Assembly: GCA_950022295.1 (NCBI GenBank) | Contig: OX465598.1 | Span: 94,278,001-94,342,000 of the forward strand | DNA: 64,000 bases | Direction: 5' to 3' | Source of the DNA: Bromus sterilis | Lineage: Eukaryota > Streptophyta > Magnoliopsida > Poales > Poaceae | In this document: piece after piece, positions 36,095 to 48,700 of the stretch | Layout of the letters: each line of letters starts with the position of its first letter | How positions within the stretch are numbered: the stretch's first letter is position 1 | Notes under the pieces: model-generated | What the model was told of the DNA's origin: nothing | What the model saw: the letters and a program-made list of their open reading frames with translations, nothing else | The model's database searches: none | Translations under genes and position numbers: made by a program

Positions 36095-36465
36095 TAGTGG
36101 CGCATATATAAAGTCAGTGGTGGCGCATTGGTGAAATGCGCCACCCCTAAGCTCTTATGGGTGGCGCATTAGAGCAATGTGCCACCCCTAAGGACCTTAT
36201 GGGTGGCGCATTCACAGAATGCGCCACCCCTAAGCTCTTAGGGGTGGCGCATTCCGAGTATGCGCCACCTATAAGGTTCTTAGGGGTGGCGCATATTGCT
36301 AGATGCGCCACGTATAAGATCATCCAGGCTGGCCCACTCTTAGGGCTGGCGCACTGAAAAATAATGCGCCACCCATAAGACCTTATGGGTGGCGCACTAT
36401 TTTCCAGTGCGCCACCCCTAACAGATGGTGGTGCATGGCTTTCTATATGCGCCACTAATAAGCTT
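36095..36465. repeat. Right subterminal repeats of CACTA 1
   Basis: About ten GGGTGGCGCATT/AATGCGCCACCC units in alternating orientation, each separated by cctaagg/ccttagg spacers. Confidence 0.9.
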
Positions 36466-37110
36466 TCCATGTATAGCTATTTCCCTAGTAGTGGTGATAG
36501 CAACTGGAAAGTAAAAACGAAAAATAAATGAGCGTGTAAACAGTGATGAGAATATGGACCGGGTCCCATGATGTTCACTAGTGATGTCTCTCTCCCAAAA
36601 GACAATAAAACTGCTATGCGAGGCAAACAAATCACAGCTGGGAAACTGACAGGATTAAAAACGCAGCGTAATGCTAACTATGCTACAAAGAAAGCAAGAG
36701 GCTCAAAAGCATGGGCGGTACGCCAAAATAAGTAGACCGAAATCCAACTGCATCTACTACTAATCATCCACCTTGAGATATCTATCTAGAACATCTCGCT
36801 GGTATTAAGTTGTGAGCCCCACCCAAAGTGTAAACCCAAAGCAACAGACAACTGCATTAAAAAAACTTTGCGTAAAGTAAACAATCTTTGCAACCGCGGT
36901 TACAAGCATCATTGTTTTCCCCCTTGTGGCAACAACACATCCCCTAGACTCGTGTTTCTGTCACTCAAGTGTGTCATCGGGTGGCATGAACCCACAATCG
37001 AGCATAACGTTCCCTCTTGGGGTCACTACCTACCTACCTACTACTTGGCCAAAGCAATAAACAACAACGGAGAACATGCAAGAATTACATAGGAACAAAA
37101 ATATAAAAGA

Positions 37111-38160
37111 TAAGAACCAAATATATTATTGTATCACAAACTGAACATAGTCTCATAATCCATCAGATCCCAGCAAACTCAGCATAGCAGCAACATAAAG
37201 AATTACATATGTGCCTTGGTCATGTAGGGAAGCTCAAAAGGTCTAATCCATGAAGAACAAAGAAGGAAGGAGAACATCACATAGCTACTGATCACGGACC
37301 CATGGTCCAAGGTAGACTACTCACAGATCATCCGGGAAGCGTCCATGGTGGAGGGGAAGGTCCCAGAGGTCAATCCTCCCTCCGGCAGGGTGCCGGGAAG
37401 AGGTCTGCTGGCGCTTTTGATCTTGGAAGCGCAGCGGCGGTGGAATAGAGGTGAGATCGCGAAAAAGAGTTATGTCTTCGGAAGAATCCCATCACGGATA
37501 ATATATAGGCGAAGGGGGGCAGCCAGGGGGCACCAGGGGTCTAGCCCCTAGGGCGCGCCACCAGGGCGCCTGGGCCCCTGGTGATGGCCCTCTGGCCGCA
37601 CCTAGGTGCTTCCGGAAGGTTCCAGCACTTTTTTATAAGAACCAAATATATTACTCTATCACAAACTGAACATAGTCTCATAATCCATCAGATCCCAGCA
37701 AACTCAGCATAGCAACAACAGAAAGAATTACATATGTGCCTTGATCATGTACGACAGCTCAAAAGGTCTAATCCATGAAGAACAAAGAAGGGAGGAGAAC
37801 ATCACATAGCTACTGATCACGGACCCATGGTCCAAGGTAGACTACTCACGGATCATCCGGGAAGCGTCCATGGTGGAGGGGAAAGTCCCGGAGGTCAATC
37901 CTCCCTCCGGCAGGGTGCCGGGAAGAGGTCTGCTGGCGCTCCCGATCTTGGAAGCTCGGCGGCTGCGGAACAGAGGCGAGATCGCGAAAAAGGGTTTTTC
38001 TTTCAGAGGTTTCGCGTCACGGAGATTAAATAGGCGACGGGGGACAACCAGGGGGCACCAGGGGTCTAGGCGCCCCCCTGGCGCGGCCAGACCCTAGGGC
38101 GCGCCACTAGGGTGCCTGGGCCCCTGGTGGTGGCCCTCTGGTCCCACCCTCCGGTACGCT
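37111..38160 (-). repeat. Tandem duplication inside the Athila-like 3' LTR
   Basis: 37111-37635 and the block from 37636 align from taagaaccaaatatatta through the catggtccaagg stretch to the GC-rich CCAGGGGGCACCAGGGG region. The partner LTR (43057-44698) has the block once. Confidence 0.9.
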
Positions 38161-40414
38161 GATTTTTTATCTGATTTTTCCTGACTTTTTGGAGCACTTT
38201 TAATATGGGGGAAACCTGAAATAGAAAAGCAGAAAATAGGTACTGGCACTGGGGTGCACTGAGTTAATAAGTTAGTCCAAATATGATCAAAAGTGTATGA
38301 AAGTGTATCTAGATCGTAGCAATATCACACAAAACATGCATGGAGCAAGCATAAATTATAGATACGTTTGGGACGTATCAACACCCCCAAGCTTATAAGA
38401 ACTTTGAAAGTAAAGCAATCAAAGTATGTAATTCAATTCAAGTCATAACAAACAAGATTCTATATTAGCATTGAAACAAGCAACATAAGAACATAAAGAT
38501 GCAAGAGCTCTCTCTGTCCTTGACTCGAATGTCTCCAGATGGTGTTTGCGTGCAAGAAGGGGGAGATGGGAATACTAGAGAAAAAAAAGTTGTTGAGAAC
38601 TCAATCTACTAAAGTTTCACACTTAGTCTTCTTTGGAATCTTATCTTGAATCGTCCCCAGACCACTAGCCAGGTACAAGTCAATTTGGTCCACTCCTTTT
38701 CGATATTTTGAGCACTCGTGCAATGGATGAGCGTAAGCATGAGAGTTGACACTTAGGATGGCAAAGAGAGAGATATGGTGGAGGAGGAAGAAAAAAAGGG
38801 TGTGAAAGGCTCACATCAATGAGGACAATCATAGGTGAGAGAAGGCCAAATGATAGATATGATGTGAGGAGTAGGGATTGCCATGCAACAAATGCACATA
38901 TGAGCTAAGAAAAGCTCTCCAATGGAACTAGTGGGGGTGCATCCAACTTGCTTACTCATGAAGACCTAGAGCTCGTTTGAGGAGGATCATCCTTGGAATA
39001 TGCAAGCCAAGTTCTATAGTGTGAAGGGTCCCCACACAGCTATATGCAAATATGATCATCTCTATGGAGCACAAGATATAAGAGGGAGTACGAGTGTGGA
39101 TCTTTCAAAAGGAATGGTAGTGTTGCCCCTTTCTCTCTTTTTATTTCTTTTTTTTCTCTTATTCTCTTTTTTTGTATTTTTTGGTGGCCTCAATGGCTCT
39201 TTCTATTTAACTCTCATTTGTCCTCTTTGGGATCTTTTAATTTTGTCCTCTTTGGGATATTTTCCTCACTTAAGGGCAACACTGTATTTTACAAGAAGGT
39301 ATAGAAGATCTTCACACTTTACAAGGTACTCAACATAAAGAATATGTAGCTATCATGATGTAGTAAATGGATGCCTCTGCCAGTGTAGCAGAACATGTAT
39401 GACATGAAGATCAAGTCATGAGAAGGTGGATGTTGCATGGCAATATATCTCGGAAAGGCTATTGAAATGCCTTGATAGGTAGGTATGGTGGCTCTTTTGA
39501 GGAAAGAGATAGGGAGGCTTATGATGACAGAGCGTATCATGCCAAGGGTTTGGATGTACCGGCGAGGTGGACGAAACTCTCGGAATGAGAAGAGGGCAAT
39601 GCGCGGTACCGAAGAGGCTAGCAAATATGAGGAGGTGGAAGTGTCAACTTTCAATACTAACATTAGTCTGAAGAACTCATGCACTTATTATCGGTAACTC
39701 TCAATCTAAGGAGGTTCACAAAGAGACGAGTACCCCGAGGAGGATTGTATGGGGGTTTGGTTATCCTTGCACATCCTCGACTCATGGTACGTGAGTGTAC
39801 TCTAATATCCGATATCTCCAAAGATTAGTGATCCATCTAGTAGCTAGAGTTCTCAACTAGTCTTTTTTGTAGGTTTTGAAAATAAGCACGAATTTCCCAA
39901 AATACGACACCTATCACTAATAGGCTAGATCTCTTGACACCAAAAGTTCAAACATTACTGACAACAATACCTCAAAACCATTGCAAGTTACTACTACAAT
40001 TGAATAGCAACCTCAATTACCTACTTCAAGATAAGACACAACTCAGTGCAACAACCAACTCTCTTAACAAGATAAACATAAAAACTAAAGAGAGTTCCAG
40101 CAAAAAACTAAACAAAAGCTGAAGCTCTTGAAAAAGATGAACACGAAAACTAAAAGCTAAACATTGCAGCAGGTACGAAAAGATAAAGATCACACAACAA
40201 AAGAAAGATAGGCACGGAAATCCTATGATGTGTTCTAGTTTGAAGTGGAGCGTGTTTCTCTCCCACACAAAGAAAGCTGGGTTCTAACTTGTTATGAAAA
40301 GCAAACAAAGCTAAAGAAAACCTAGGAGCGAGACGCTCCAAGCATAGCACATAACGCATGAAGTGATAAAAATATAGTCAGACGAAGAACCAACTGATGA
40401 TTATTGATGGAGAA

Positions 40415-40436
40415 GGGGATGCACGGGGGCATCCCC
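40415..40436. repeat. Perfect GGGGATGC hairpin in the Athila interior
   Basis: Arms GGGGATGC/GCATCCCC with a 6-nt loop. The minus strand continues into AAGCTTGGGGATG, nearly the same as the polypurine tract beside the LTR. Counterparts at 63184-63205 and, diverged, at 63241-63262. Confidence 0.8.
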
Positions 40437-41539
40437 AAGCTTGAGCGTTTGACACTCACAGATCTTCTTTCATGAACTTCTCTCGCACACTTGAAAACTC
40501 CCTTCATACATAACTCATCATAAGCTGATTAAAGAGGTTAGTACCCTTAATAAAATAATTTTTCTCCACTGGAAATAAAGATATTCTTGAAGAGCTACTG
40601 TTTCTCAAGATTACCAAAACCAAAAAAAATTTTCAAAGAAAAAGAAAGCTTAAGGTTTGCAAACGTGAGGAAAGGCAAAACATGGCAGAATCTGTGAAAA
40701 ACAGAACAACAGGTAGTAAATAAACTTTTCGGGGTACTTCTGCAACTCAAATAAAAAAACTCAGAACAGACACTCGAAAGACAATTGTATAGAGCACGCT
40801 ATCAAAAAAATTCAGATCGAAAAGATGATCTGGTGATTTTAGGCTAATTTTTCCGTCCAAGGACAAAATCTGTTTTCTGGACAGCATGTCACAACTTTTG
40901 AACTTTCTTGCAATCGGAGGCTAAACTTGGCACAAAGCTTGAAAATAAAGATACAATGATGTTGCTACAGTAGTAAAAATCATCAAGACCACTAAGAACA
41001 GAAATAAAAACATCTTGGGTTGTCTCCCAACAAGCGCTTTCTTTTACGCCTTTAAGCTATGCATGAAGGATTATAAAGATGCTCCCACAAGAGAATAAGA
41101 ATTGAAGAAAAAGAGAGCATCAAGGAGCAAATATGAAACATATTTAAGCCTAGACCACTTCCTATGCATATGCATCTCGTAATAAAATAAATCAAATAAG
41201 CACAAAGAAACCAGCATAGGAAGGTGGAACAAGAACATCTTCAAAACTTTCAACATAAAAGAGAGGAGTTTTAGTAATATCGAAGTTTCTACAACCAAAC
41301 TTACCTCTCTCAAAATAATTTTAAGTAGTATCATGAACTACATCAAGAATATAACTATCACATAAATCATTTTGTTCATGACCTACAAGCACACGTGTAT
41401 AGTTTTCAACACGGCCTTTAGGATTATAAGATAAATGCAATCCATCACATTGAGCGTTGATAAGAGCAAAATTCTCTGGAATATGAGTTGGAGATTTCAA
41501 AAGGATAATAGAGCAATCAAGTGTGGGTGCAATAGAAAC

Positions 41540-42877
41540 AATTTCATGCTTAACATAAGGAACTATATCAAGTTCATCTTCGCAAGCATAATCCATATTG
41601 GCATCATGGCCATCAACAAAGTAAGTATCAAATTCTTCAGAAAGGGTTGTATCAAGTCAGTCCTCAGAATCATGGGATTCCTCATCAAAGCAATCATCAG
41701 CCTCTTCTTGGGAAGCAAAAAATTTATTTTAAAAATCCTCAATATAAGCATTGGAAGTATAATTCTCGAAGCAATAAGCAAGAACTATAAAGTTTTTGGA
41801 CTTGTGAATAGTATCATAATACTTTTCAATCAAAGAAGCAATCTCATAGGCACCCTTAAAAGCAACAAACTCTTCAATGTTTTCAACATCTAAATAATCA
41901 TAAACACCTTTAGCATAAGAAAATAAGATCCTATTTTCATTAAACTCACATTGGAAAGGAAGGTGTTTACGATCTATATTAGAGAAACAAGTAAAATCAT
42001 AAATGTGGCATAAACACTCAGCATAGTAATTATAAGTCTGTATTTGGTCCCATAAGTGTTTCCCTTTCTGAGATAGGCGGTGCCGCGTATAATGAGCATG
42101 CTCATCCAATGATTTTCCCTCAACCAAGTCGGTTGGGTTTTTAGCGCGAGCACAAATTGATCGACGACGATCTAAGTGGAACAATTTCATGCTTAACGTA
42201 AGGAACTATAGCAAGTTCATCTTCGTAAGAATAATCCATATTGGCATCATGGCCATCAACAAAGCAAGTATTAAGATCTTCAGAAAGGGAAGTATCAAGT
42301 GAGTCCTCGGAATCAAGGGATTCCTCATCAAAGCAATCATTAGCCTATTCTTGGGCAGAAAACATTTTACTTTTAAAATCCTCAATATAATCATTGCAAA
42401 TATAATTCTCAAAGCAATAAGCAAGGACTGCAAAGTTTTTAGATTTGTGAATAGTATCGTAATACTTTTCAATTAAAGAAGCAATCTCATAAGCACCCTT
42501 AAAAGCAACAAACTCTTCAATATTTTCAACACCAAAATAATCATAAACACCTTTAGCATAAGAAGATAGGATCTTATTCTCATTAAACTCACATTGGAAA
42601 GGAAGGTGTTTACGATCTATATTAGAGCAGCAAGTAAAATCATAATGTGGCATAAACACTCAGCATAGCAATAAGAAGTTTGTATTTGGTCCCATAAGTG
42701 TTTCCCTTTCTGAGATAGGCGGTGCCGCGTATAATGAGCATGCTCATCCAATGATTTTCCCTCAACCAAGTCGGTTGGGTTTTTTAGCGCGAGCACAAAT
42801 TGATCGAAGACGACCCAAGCAAAACATGTCCATCCTACCATATTTGGGTGGTTCCACACCCATGGTGAGGATAGCAT
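41540..42877 (-). pseudogene. Duplicated coding remnant of unknown function (Athila interior)
   Basis: Two tandem copies of a block of about 645 bp (about 41537-42180 and 42181-42830). Minus-strand frames 42877-42617 and 42659-42345 (first copy) and 42190-41729 (second copy) encode closely similar protein (HYTRHRLSQKGKHLWDQIQT, LPFQCEFNEN, SLIEKYYDTIHKSKNF). The second copy is open for 153 codons. It lies at the gag position, just after the primer site, but shows no gag or zinc-knuckle motif. I do not recognise the family; it is probably the element-specific protein of a non-autonomous Athila lineage. Confidence 0.6.
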
Positions 42878-43028
42878 CAGTAGGCAGACAAAGACAAAGA
42901 CAAAAGGTAGGAACTATTTTTTTGGTTTTTCATGTAAGACACTGAGATAAAAAGTAAAAGGTACACTAACAAGACTAAAAAGCAAAGGTAAAAGATAGTG
43001 AGCAACTCCCCTATATTGACGATTGCAG

Positions 43029-43046
43029 TCCCCGTCAACGGCGCCA
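43029..43046 (-). promoter_or_regulatory. Primer binding site of Athila-like element 1
   Basis: On the minus strand TGGCGCCGTTGACGGGGA, 10 bases inside the 5' LTR. This is the Asp-tRNA-type site of Triticeae Athila elements with one change (C to A). Confidence 0.85.
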
Positions 43047-43056
43047 GAAATTTGCT

Positions 43057-44698
43057 TGATGTGCGAGAGATGATAATGGCTTCTCGCCTTGCGTTGGTTA
43101 CCCGAAGTGGAAGGTGAGATGTAGGATAGCAACAAATTTCCTTTGGTAAATATGCCAAGGTTTAGAGTGTCTCCCATAGGACTCTAAGAGCGACAAGTAG
43201 GTGGTTCGGCAAGTGATGCACCGTCTGAAAAGGACCACTTGCTTTGCCTGGACCTGCACACAAATACAAATACCTTTTCTCCCAACGAAGTTCATAGAGG
43301 TTGTCAATCTCTTCGGTCTTGTTGTTTACAAAGGATTAAATGCAAGGGATAATGATAATGGTGATACCAACTGGATATTAAAAGAGGAAAATAAATGAGC
43401 GTGTAAACAGTGATGAGAATATGGACCGGGGTCCCGTGATGTTCACTAGTAATGTCGCTCTCCCAAAAGATGATAAAAATGCTATGCGAGGTAAACAAAT
43501 CTCAGCTGGGCAATTGACAGGATTAAAATCGCACCGCAATGCTAACTATGCTACAAAGAAATGAAGAGGCTCAAAAGCATGGGCGGTACGCCAAAATAAG
43601 TAGACCAAAATCCAATTGCATCTACTACTAATCATCCACCTTGAGAAATCTATCTAGAACATCTCGCTGGTATTAAGTTGCGAGCCCCACCCAAAGCAAC
43701 AGACAACTCCATTAAAAGAACTTTGCGTAAAGTAAACAATCCTTGCAACCGCGGTTACAAGCACCGTTGTTTTCCCCCTTGTGGCAACAACACATCCCCT
43801 AGACTCATGTTTCTATCACTCAAGCGTGTCATCGGGGAGCATGAACCCATAATCGAGCATAACGTTCCCTCTTGGGGTCACTACCTAGTACTTGGCCAAA
43901 GCAATAAACAACAACGGAGAACATGCAAGAATTACATAGGAACAAAAATATAAAAGATAAGAACCAAATATATTATTGTATCACAAACTAAACATAGTGT
44001 CATAATCCATGAGATCCCAGCAAACTCAGCATAGCAGCAACATAAAGAATTACATATGTGCCTTGGTCATGTAGGGAAGCTCAAAAGGTCTAATCCATGA
44101 AGAACAAAGAAGGAAGGAGAACATCACATAGCTACTGATCACGGACCCATGGTCCAAGGTAGACTACTCACAATCATCCGGGAAGCGTCCATGGTGGAGG
44201 GGAAGGTCCCAGAGGTCAATCCTCCCTCCGGCAGGGGGCCGGGAAGAGGTCTGCTGGCGCTTTCGATCTTGGAAGCGCAGTGGCGGCGGAATAGAGGTGA
44301 GATCGCGAAAAAGGGTTATGTCTTCGGAAGAATCCCATCACGGATAATATATAGGCGAAGGGGGGCAGCTAGGGGGCACCAGGGGTCTAGCCCCTAGGGC
44401 GCGCCACCAGGGCGCCTGGGCCCCTGGTGATGGCCCTCTGGCCCCACCCAGGTGTTCCAGAAGGTTCCGGTACGCTGATTTTTATATGATTTTCCCGATT
44501 TTTTTGGAGCACTTTTAATATGGGGGAAACCTGAAATAGAAAAACAGCAGAAAACAGGAACTGGCACTGGGGTGCACTGAGTTAATAAGTTAATCCAAAT
44601 ATGATCAAAAGTGTATGAAAGTGTATCTAGATCATAGCAATATCACACAAAACATGCATGGAGCAAACCGAAATTATAGATACGTTTGGGGCGTATCA
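43057..44698 (-). repeat. 5' LTR of the Athila-like element 1
   Basis: 1642 bp, TGATGTGC...GCGTATCA on the plus strand. It has the unduplicated form of the block that is doubled in the other LTR, and the CACTA-free site near 43363-43365. Confidence 0.95.
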
Positions 44699-44703
44699 AT
44701 GTC

Positions 44704-45003
44704 CCACTCTCACATAATACACGGGAACGATGAAAGCATGCCATCGAGTACACATATATAGCTTGCGCGGTAGATTTAATCAGAACCACTTTTATAGTTG
44801 TTGAAAGTGGCTTCTCCATCCAAACTTTTACCTTCTCCCAAACTTTGTGCCTTAGATATTTGAAAGTCCCGTTTTTAGCTTGGCTAACATCAATGGGCAT
44901 ACCCATGTACCTACCAGTGAGAGAATCATTCCGGACATTCAAGATCTACTTTATACTTGCACGAATCAATCGAGGACATCCTTTACTCAAGGTGGAACCG
45001 GTG
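44704..45003 (-). pseudogene. LINE remnant, piece 1 (reverse transcriptase C-terminus)
   Basis: The minus strand from 45000 reads LSKGC, one stop (near 44957), then the frame 44942-44704 with GRYMGMP, AKNGTFKYLRHKVWEKV, IKSTAQAIYVYSMACF and VLCES. These are the standard motifs at the end of the reverse transcriptase domain of plant L1-type LINEs. The frame continues across the Athila insertion into 27401-27389. It is truncated on its 5' side by the gypsy insertion at 45004. Confidence 0.9.
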
Positions 45004-45790
45004 TGTAACATCCCAAAATTTTCCAAATTTTGGAATATTAATAAATAAATTATAATAATGATTGTTTGCTTCATATGTTTGATTTTTCACTAGGATCTAA
45101 AACTTTCGGAGTTTGTTGAATATTAAAATGAGAAGAAATAAAATAAATTTCCCTAATATTCACCGTTGGTGTTTTGGCATTTATTATTTAAAACAAATCC
45201 AACAAATGAAAATGAGAGAAGGTAATATGACTCCTTCAATGTATTAAAAGAGTTGGTAAATGTTTTAAATAATTATTTAGGTTTCTAAATATTCAAAACA
45301 TTTTTCAACTAGGGGCAATTTATTGGAAAGGATATAAAATGACTTATCCCCCATTCAAAATAAAGTTGAAAAGTGTTGAAAATATTTTTAGGTTTTATTA
45401 AAATGTGTTATGGGAATTATAAATAACTCAAAAAGTATTTTTGGGATTTTCATTATGCCCATACGGATTTTATTGCATGAAATATATTAATGAAAATTGC
45501 ATAATAGCTGGAAAAGTATTTTCAGCAAAAACATTTTTATTTTATTTTATTATTTTATTGATTTGATACTTTTCAAAGTATTAGTTTTTTATTTAAAAAT
45601 GTTCTGCTAAGTAGGTTGACCAAAATAAAATTAAAAAAAAAACGAGTTTCGTTTTGGGCCTTCGAGCCAGCCGAGTAGGCTGTTTTTCACCGTGGAGGCA
45701 ATTTAAGTCCTAGTCTGATTCGATTTTTTTTCTCTAGCTATATAAGTTTTTTTAGAATTTTATTTTATTTTCTTTTTTCTTTCCTTTTCC
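45004..45790 (+). repeat. Truncated 5' LTR of a gypsy element (element 3)
   Basis: Starts TGTAACATCCC and aligns with 54021-54800 up to the TATA region (ctatataag, 45738-45746), then stops at about 45790. The five bases before it, cggtg (44999-45003), belong to the interrupted LINE, so they are the likely left target duplication. The right one is not found. Confidence 0.85.
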
Positions 45791-48700
45791 TTCGTGTATA
45801 ATGTGTAGCCGTTGATATCATACGCTTGATAGGTCATCAGGTTGCGTGCGGCACCCTGTGACAAGGTGAATATGTCGGGACCCGGGGTTAGCGTATGCAA
45901 GTACAGCTAAGACATAGTCATATGGAGAGCTGAGACCCGTACCCACTTGTCTAAGGAGACAGGGCCAAGCACAGAACGTTCTCGGAAAGCATCGTACGTG
46001 AGGGGTATCCCATCCAGGCCGGATGATCAACTGAGATGGGTCCTCATCGTCCGCACACAAGTCTAATGATATGGGTGGTGAACTCCCATATTCAAAGACA
46101 AGTCGCCTCAACCATACTAACTACTATCTCATAACTCTTACATAGACTTACTCCAGCCCGATCACTTAGTCGGGGTCTAGGGCGGGCTCGATCATACCAC
46201 AAAGTGTGCACGAGACGGAGTCTCGAGCAATCGCATCGCGATGCCCCAAGCTGCGCACATCTAAGGGCCACTTGGTGTATGAAAGACCGCCAGCCAGATC
46301 ACAACTAAGGTCTCGAAAACCCATACAAAGACATGCATGTTATAAACATACACGCAGCACACATGCCTTGTATGAACAACAGGTATCATTGCAATTCTCT
46401 ACAAAGTATACATTTTATTGATAACTCTTATAGAGTGCACACAGAGATCACAAACATGTGATCGAACATTACAACATAAGTGGAAGCAAATTATGTCTGA
46501 GTACAGACAAGTTTAACAAATGGCTTAAGAAGCCTTATTTAAACACAAGCCCTCCACGAGGGAACCAGTCGTCTGACTGGGACTAGACTAGCTTGATCTT
46601 CAGTCGTCCAGCTCGATGAAGAAGCCACCTTCGGGGTCAGTGGTTTCATCTAAAACATAGATTAAGAAAACGTGAGTACAAAGTCGTACTCAGCAAGACT
46701 TACATAGGAGCTATACTACTCATGCACATGTATCGAGGTAAAGGGAGGTGGGGTTTCACTTGCAGAAATGCCAGCTTTGACTTGGCTAGTCCTGAACTAC
46801 GAATACCAGACTTGAGGTAAGAAGCATACACGAGTACACTACTTTCTCCAACCAATTACACCACTATGGTGCCTTCCTCGACTTCCCCACGAGAAAGCAC
46901 GCCATAGCACTCACACTTATCTTGGTGTGTTTTAGAAGTATCCAGTTCAAGTTATCTAATAATCAAGCTAAGCTTTCCAAGCAGTCCATAACCGCGGATG
47001 CGGGTATTCGAATAGTTTTGTTAACCCTGTAGGGGTGTACCGCTACACACACATGATCATCATTTACCGCCTTTGATCTCGACACCATTCAAGGGGTGCC
47101 AGCGAGGATGCTCACCACAACTGTTACCTCATAGCCGATCTAGTCCGAGAAAGCCGCCTACTTGGGTTGGCTACCACTATCGTGAACCCGGCCGGTTTAC
47201 CGAAGTGGACCCAAGTGATGTGTGCGTGGTGCATAAGCCGGTCTCGGGTGAGCCGTTCTCTCACTTAGCATCTAGGCCACAGACCTACCAGAACTCCGAA
47301 CTATTGCGACATCTGGACATCGAAAGGGATGAGTTAATAGGTTGAGAGGGGTCAGTGAGCCCAATGTGTGGTTGTACTCTTCATCTTGGATCACCACACA
47401 AGAACTCGGACTTAGGGCAGTGTTCAACGAGAAAACCCACCGTGTACTCCTACACAGCCTCTCATCGTTCACCTTGTATTAGGGTCGATTCACCAACACT
47501 TTTCTACGATCATCAACATGATCACGACCATCCCGACTCACATCACAGTATCATCATGGTATCATACTAAGCATGCAATAAGCGATAACATTTGCAGGGG
47601 CCACATGATATCAAACAATTCCTACATTTGCTAGGATTGTGGTTTGATTACTACTGTGACAAAATGATAGGTCATGCAAAGGAATGGGTTTATCTATGCG
47701 GTATAAATGCATCATGGTAATCATCCTATACAATGCATAAGCGAGACATGAGAGGGAATTGGGATTTTATCGACATGATCAATGGGGGTTTGCTTGCCTT
47801 GCTGACGAGGTTCGGGTTCTGGGTCTTCAACGAAGGGGGCAGCCTCCTGCTCCGGTTCCACCTCTACTCGACAAGCAACAAGCAAAGTAGCAAAGTAAAT
47901 ACAATGCACAATCACATGATGGAAGGTTGAAACTTGATGTAAATGCTTTGATGTGTGAAGCAATTCCATTTAAATGGAGTATATTGCAAAATGAATTGCA
48001 AATTCAAACTCCAATTTGAATTCAAACTTAGTCAAGTTATATGTGACATTGTTTGATAAATTTGAATCATCTTCAAATGTGTATGATATGCCTCTTATGT
48101 GTGGTTGATAAGTAGCAAGTTTCCATGGTCCAAGTTGCAAAATCATTTGAATTGAATTTGATTTAATTCCAAATAATTCAAATGACATATGCTACTGGTC
48201 CCATTTGAAAATCAGCTCAAACATAGTTGAAAGTTGGATTTTTGGATAGCTTATTTTCTCCTGATCATTTTTCATATATTATTTGTCCAATTTGGAGTTA
48301 ATATGAATTTTCTATGAATTTCCAAAGTTTGAGCTATTTTCTGGAATTTCTGGAATTTATTTAATACAATTTATTCTGGAAAAACATTTATGGCGTCAGC
48401 ATGACTTCATGCTGGCGTCAGGGGGGGGGGGATGACAAGGGGTCCCACCTGTAAGTGTCACAGAGTTAAACAAAACGGTTTTAAATTAAACCAGGGGGTT
48501 AACCATGGGGCTGGGCCCACATGTCATAGGCTGTGGGGGTCATTAGTGGGGTGATTAGCCCGGGGCTAATCTGACAGGCCGGCGACTAACCGCCGGCGGT
48601 CCTGTACGCGGCGGAGCTGCGCTATCTCCTCCTCCTGGCCTCCATTCTCTGCACTAGGACCACCATTCGAGAGCCCGCGATGAGCCGCGTCGGTAGCACC

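Larger units (their letters stand above)
27708..36493 (-). mobile_element. CACTA element 1 (8.8 kb), genes on minus strand
   Basis: Perfect 13-bp terminal inverted repeats CACTACTAGGGAA (27708-27720) and TTCCCTAGTAGTG (36481-36493), with the 3-bp duplication gtg (27705-27707, 36494-36496). The partner LTR has the unoccupied sequence aatggtgatacc at 43358-43369, which confirms the site. Subterminal arrays of GTGGCGCATT/AATGCGCCAC lie at both ends. It encodes TNP2 and a TNPA/Ulp1-like protein, both decayed, so the copy probably cannot move by itself. Confidence 0.95.
27402..38380 (-). repeat. 3' LTR of the Athila-like element, split by CACTA
   Basis: Consists of 27402-27707 and 36497-38380, about 2190 bp, against 1642 bp for its partner. 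The extra length comes mainly from a tandem duplication of about 525 bp (37111-37635 repeated from 37636). The adjacent PPT on the minus strand is AAGCTTGGGGGTGT (38381-38394). Confidence 0.9.
38381..43056 (-). other. Internal region of the Athila-like element 1
   Basis: Reading on the minus strand: primer site (43029-43046), a duplicated coding remnant (41540-42877), then a long non-coding 3' part (38395-41060) with T-rich tracts near 39110-39180. The 38400-41060 part matches 60997-63900 of the second Athila-like copy but lacks about 75 bp near 38395. No gag or pol motif is seen. Confidence 0.8.
27402..44698 (-). mobile_element. Athila-like LTR retrotransposon, minus strand, nested
   Basis: Termini TGATGTGCGAGA and GCGTATCA (plus strand) and the 5-bp duplication atgtc at 27397-27401 and 44699-44703 delimit the element exactly. 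It contains a second mobile element (CACTA, 27708-36493); without it the element is about 8.5 kb. LTRs are 27402-27707 plus 36497-38380 (3' LTR) and 43057-44698 (5' LTR). The Asp-tRNA-type primer site next to the 5' LTR is typical of Triticeae Athila elements. No protease, RT or integrase is visible, so the copy is non-autonomous. About 25 differences in 400 aligned LTR bases (about 6%) make it older than the Tekay-type insertion. Confidence 0.9.

Noticed and set aside
44943..45003. Stretch before the LTR at 45004 read as a polypurine tract and internal 3' end
   Set aside because: Its similarity to 53985-54020 is short. The minus strand continues the LINE reverse transcriptase, so it is the LINE flank and the LTR is a 5' LTR.
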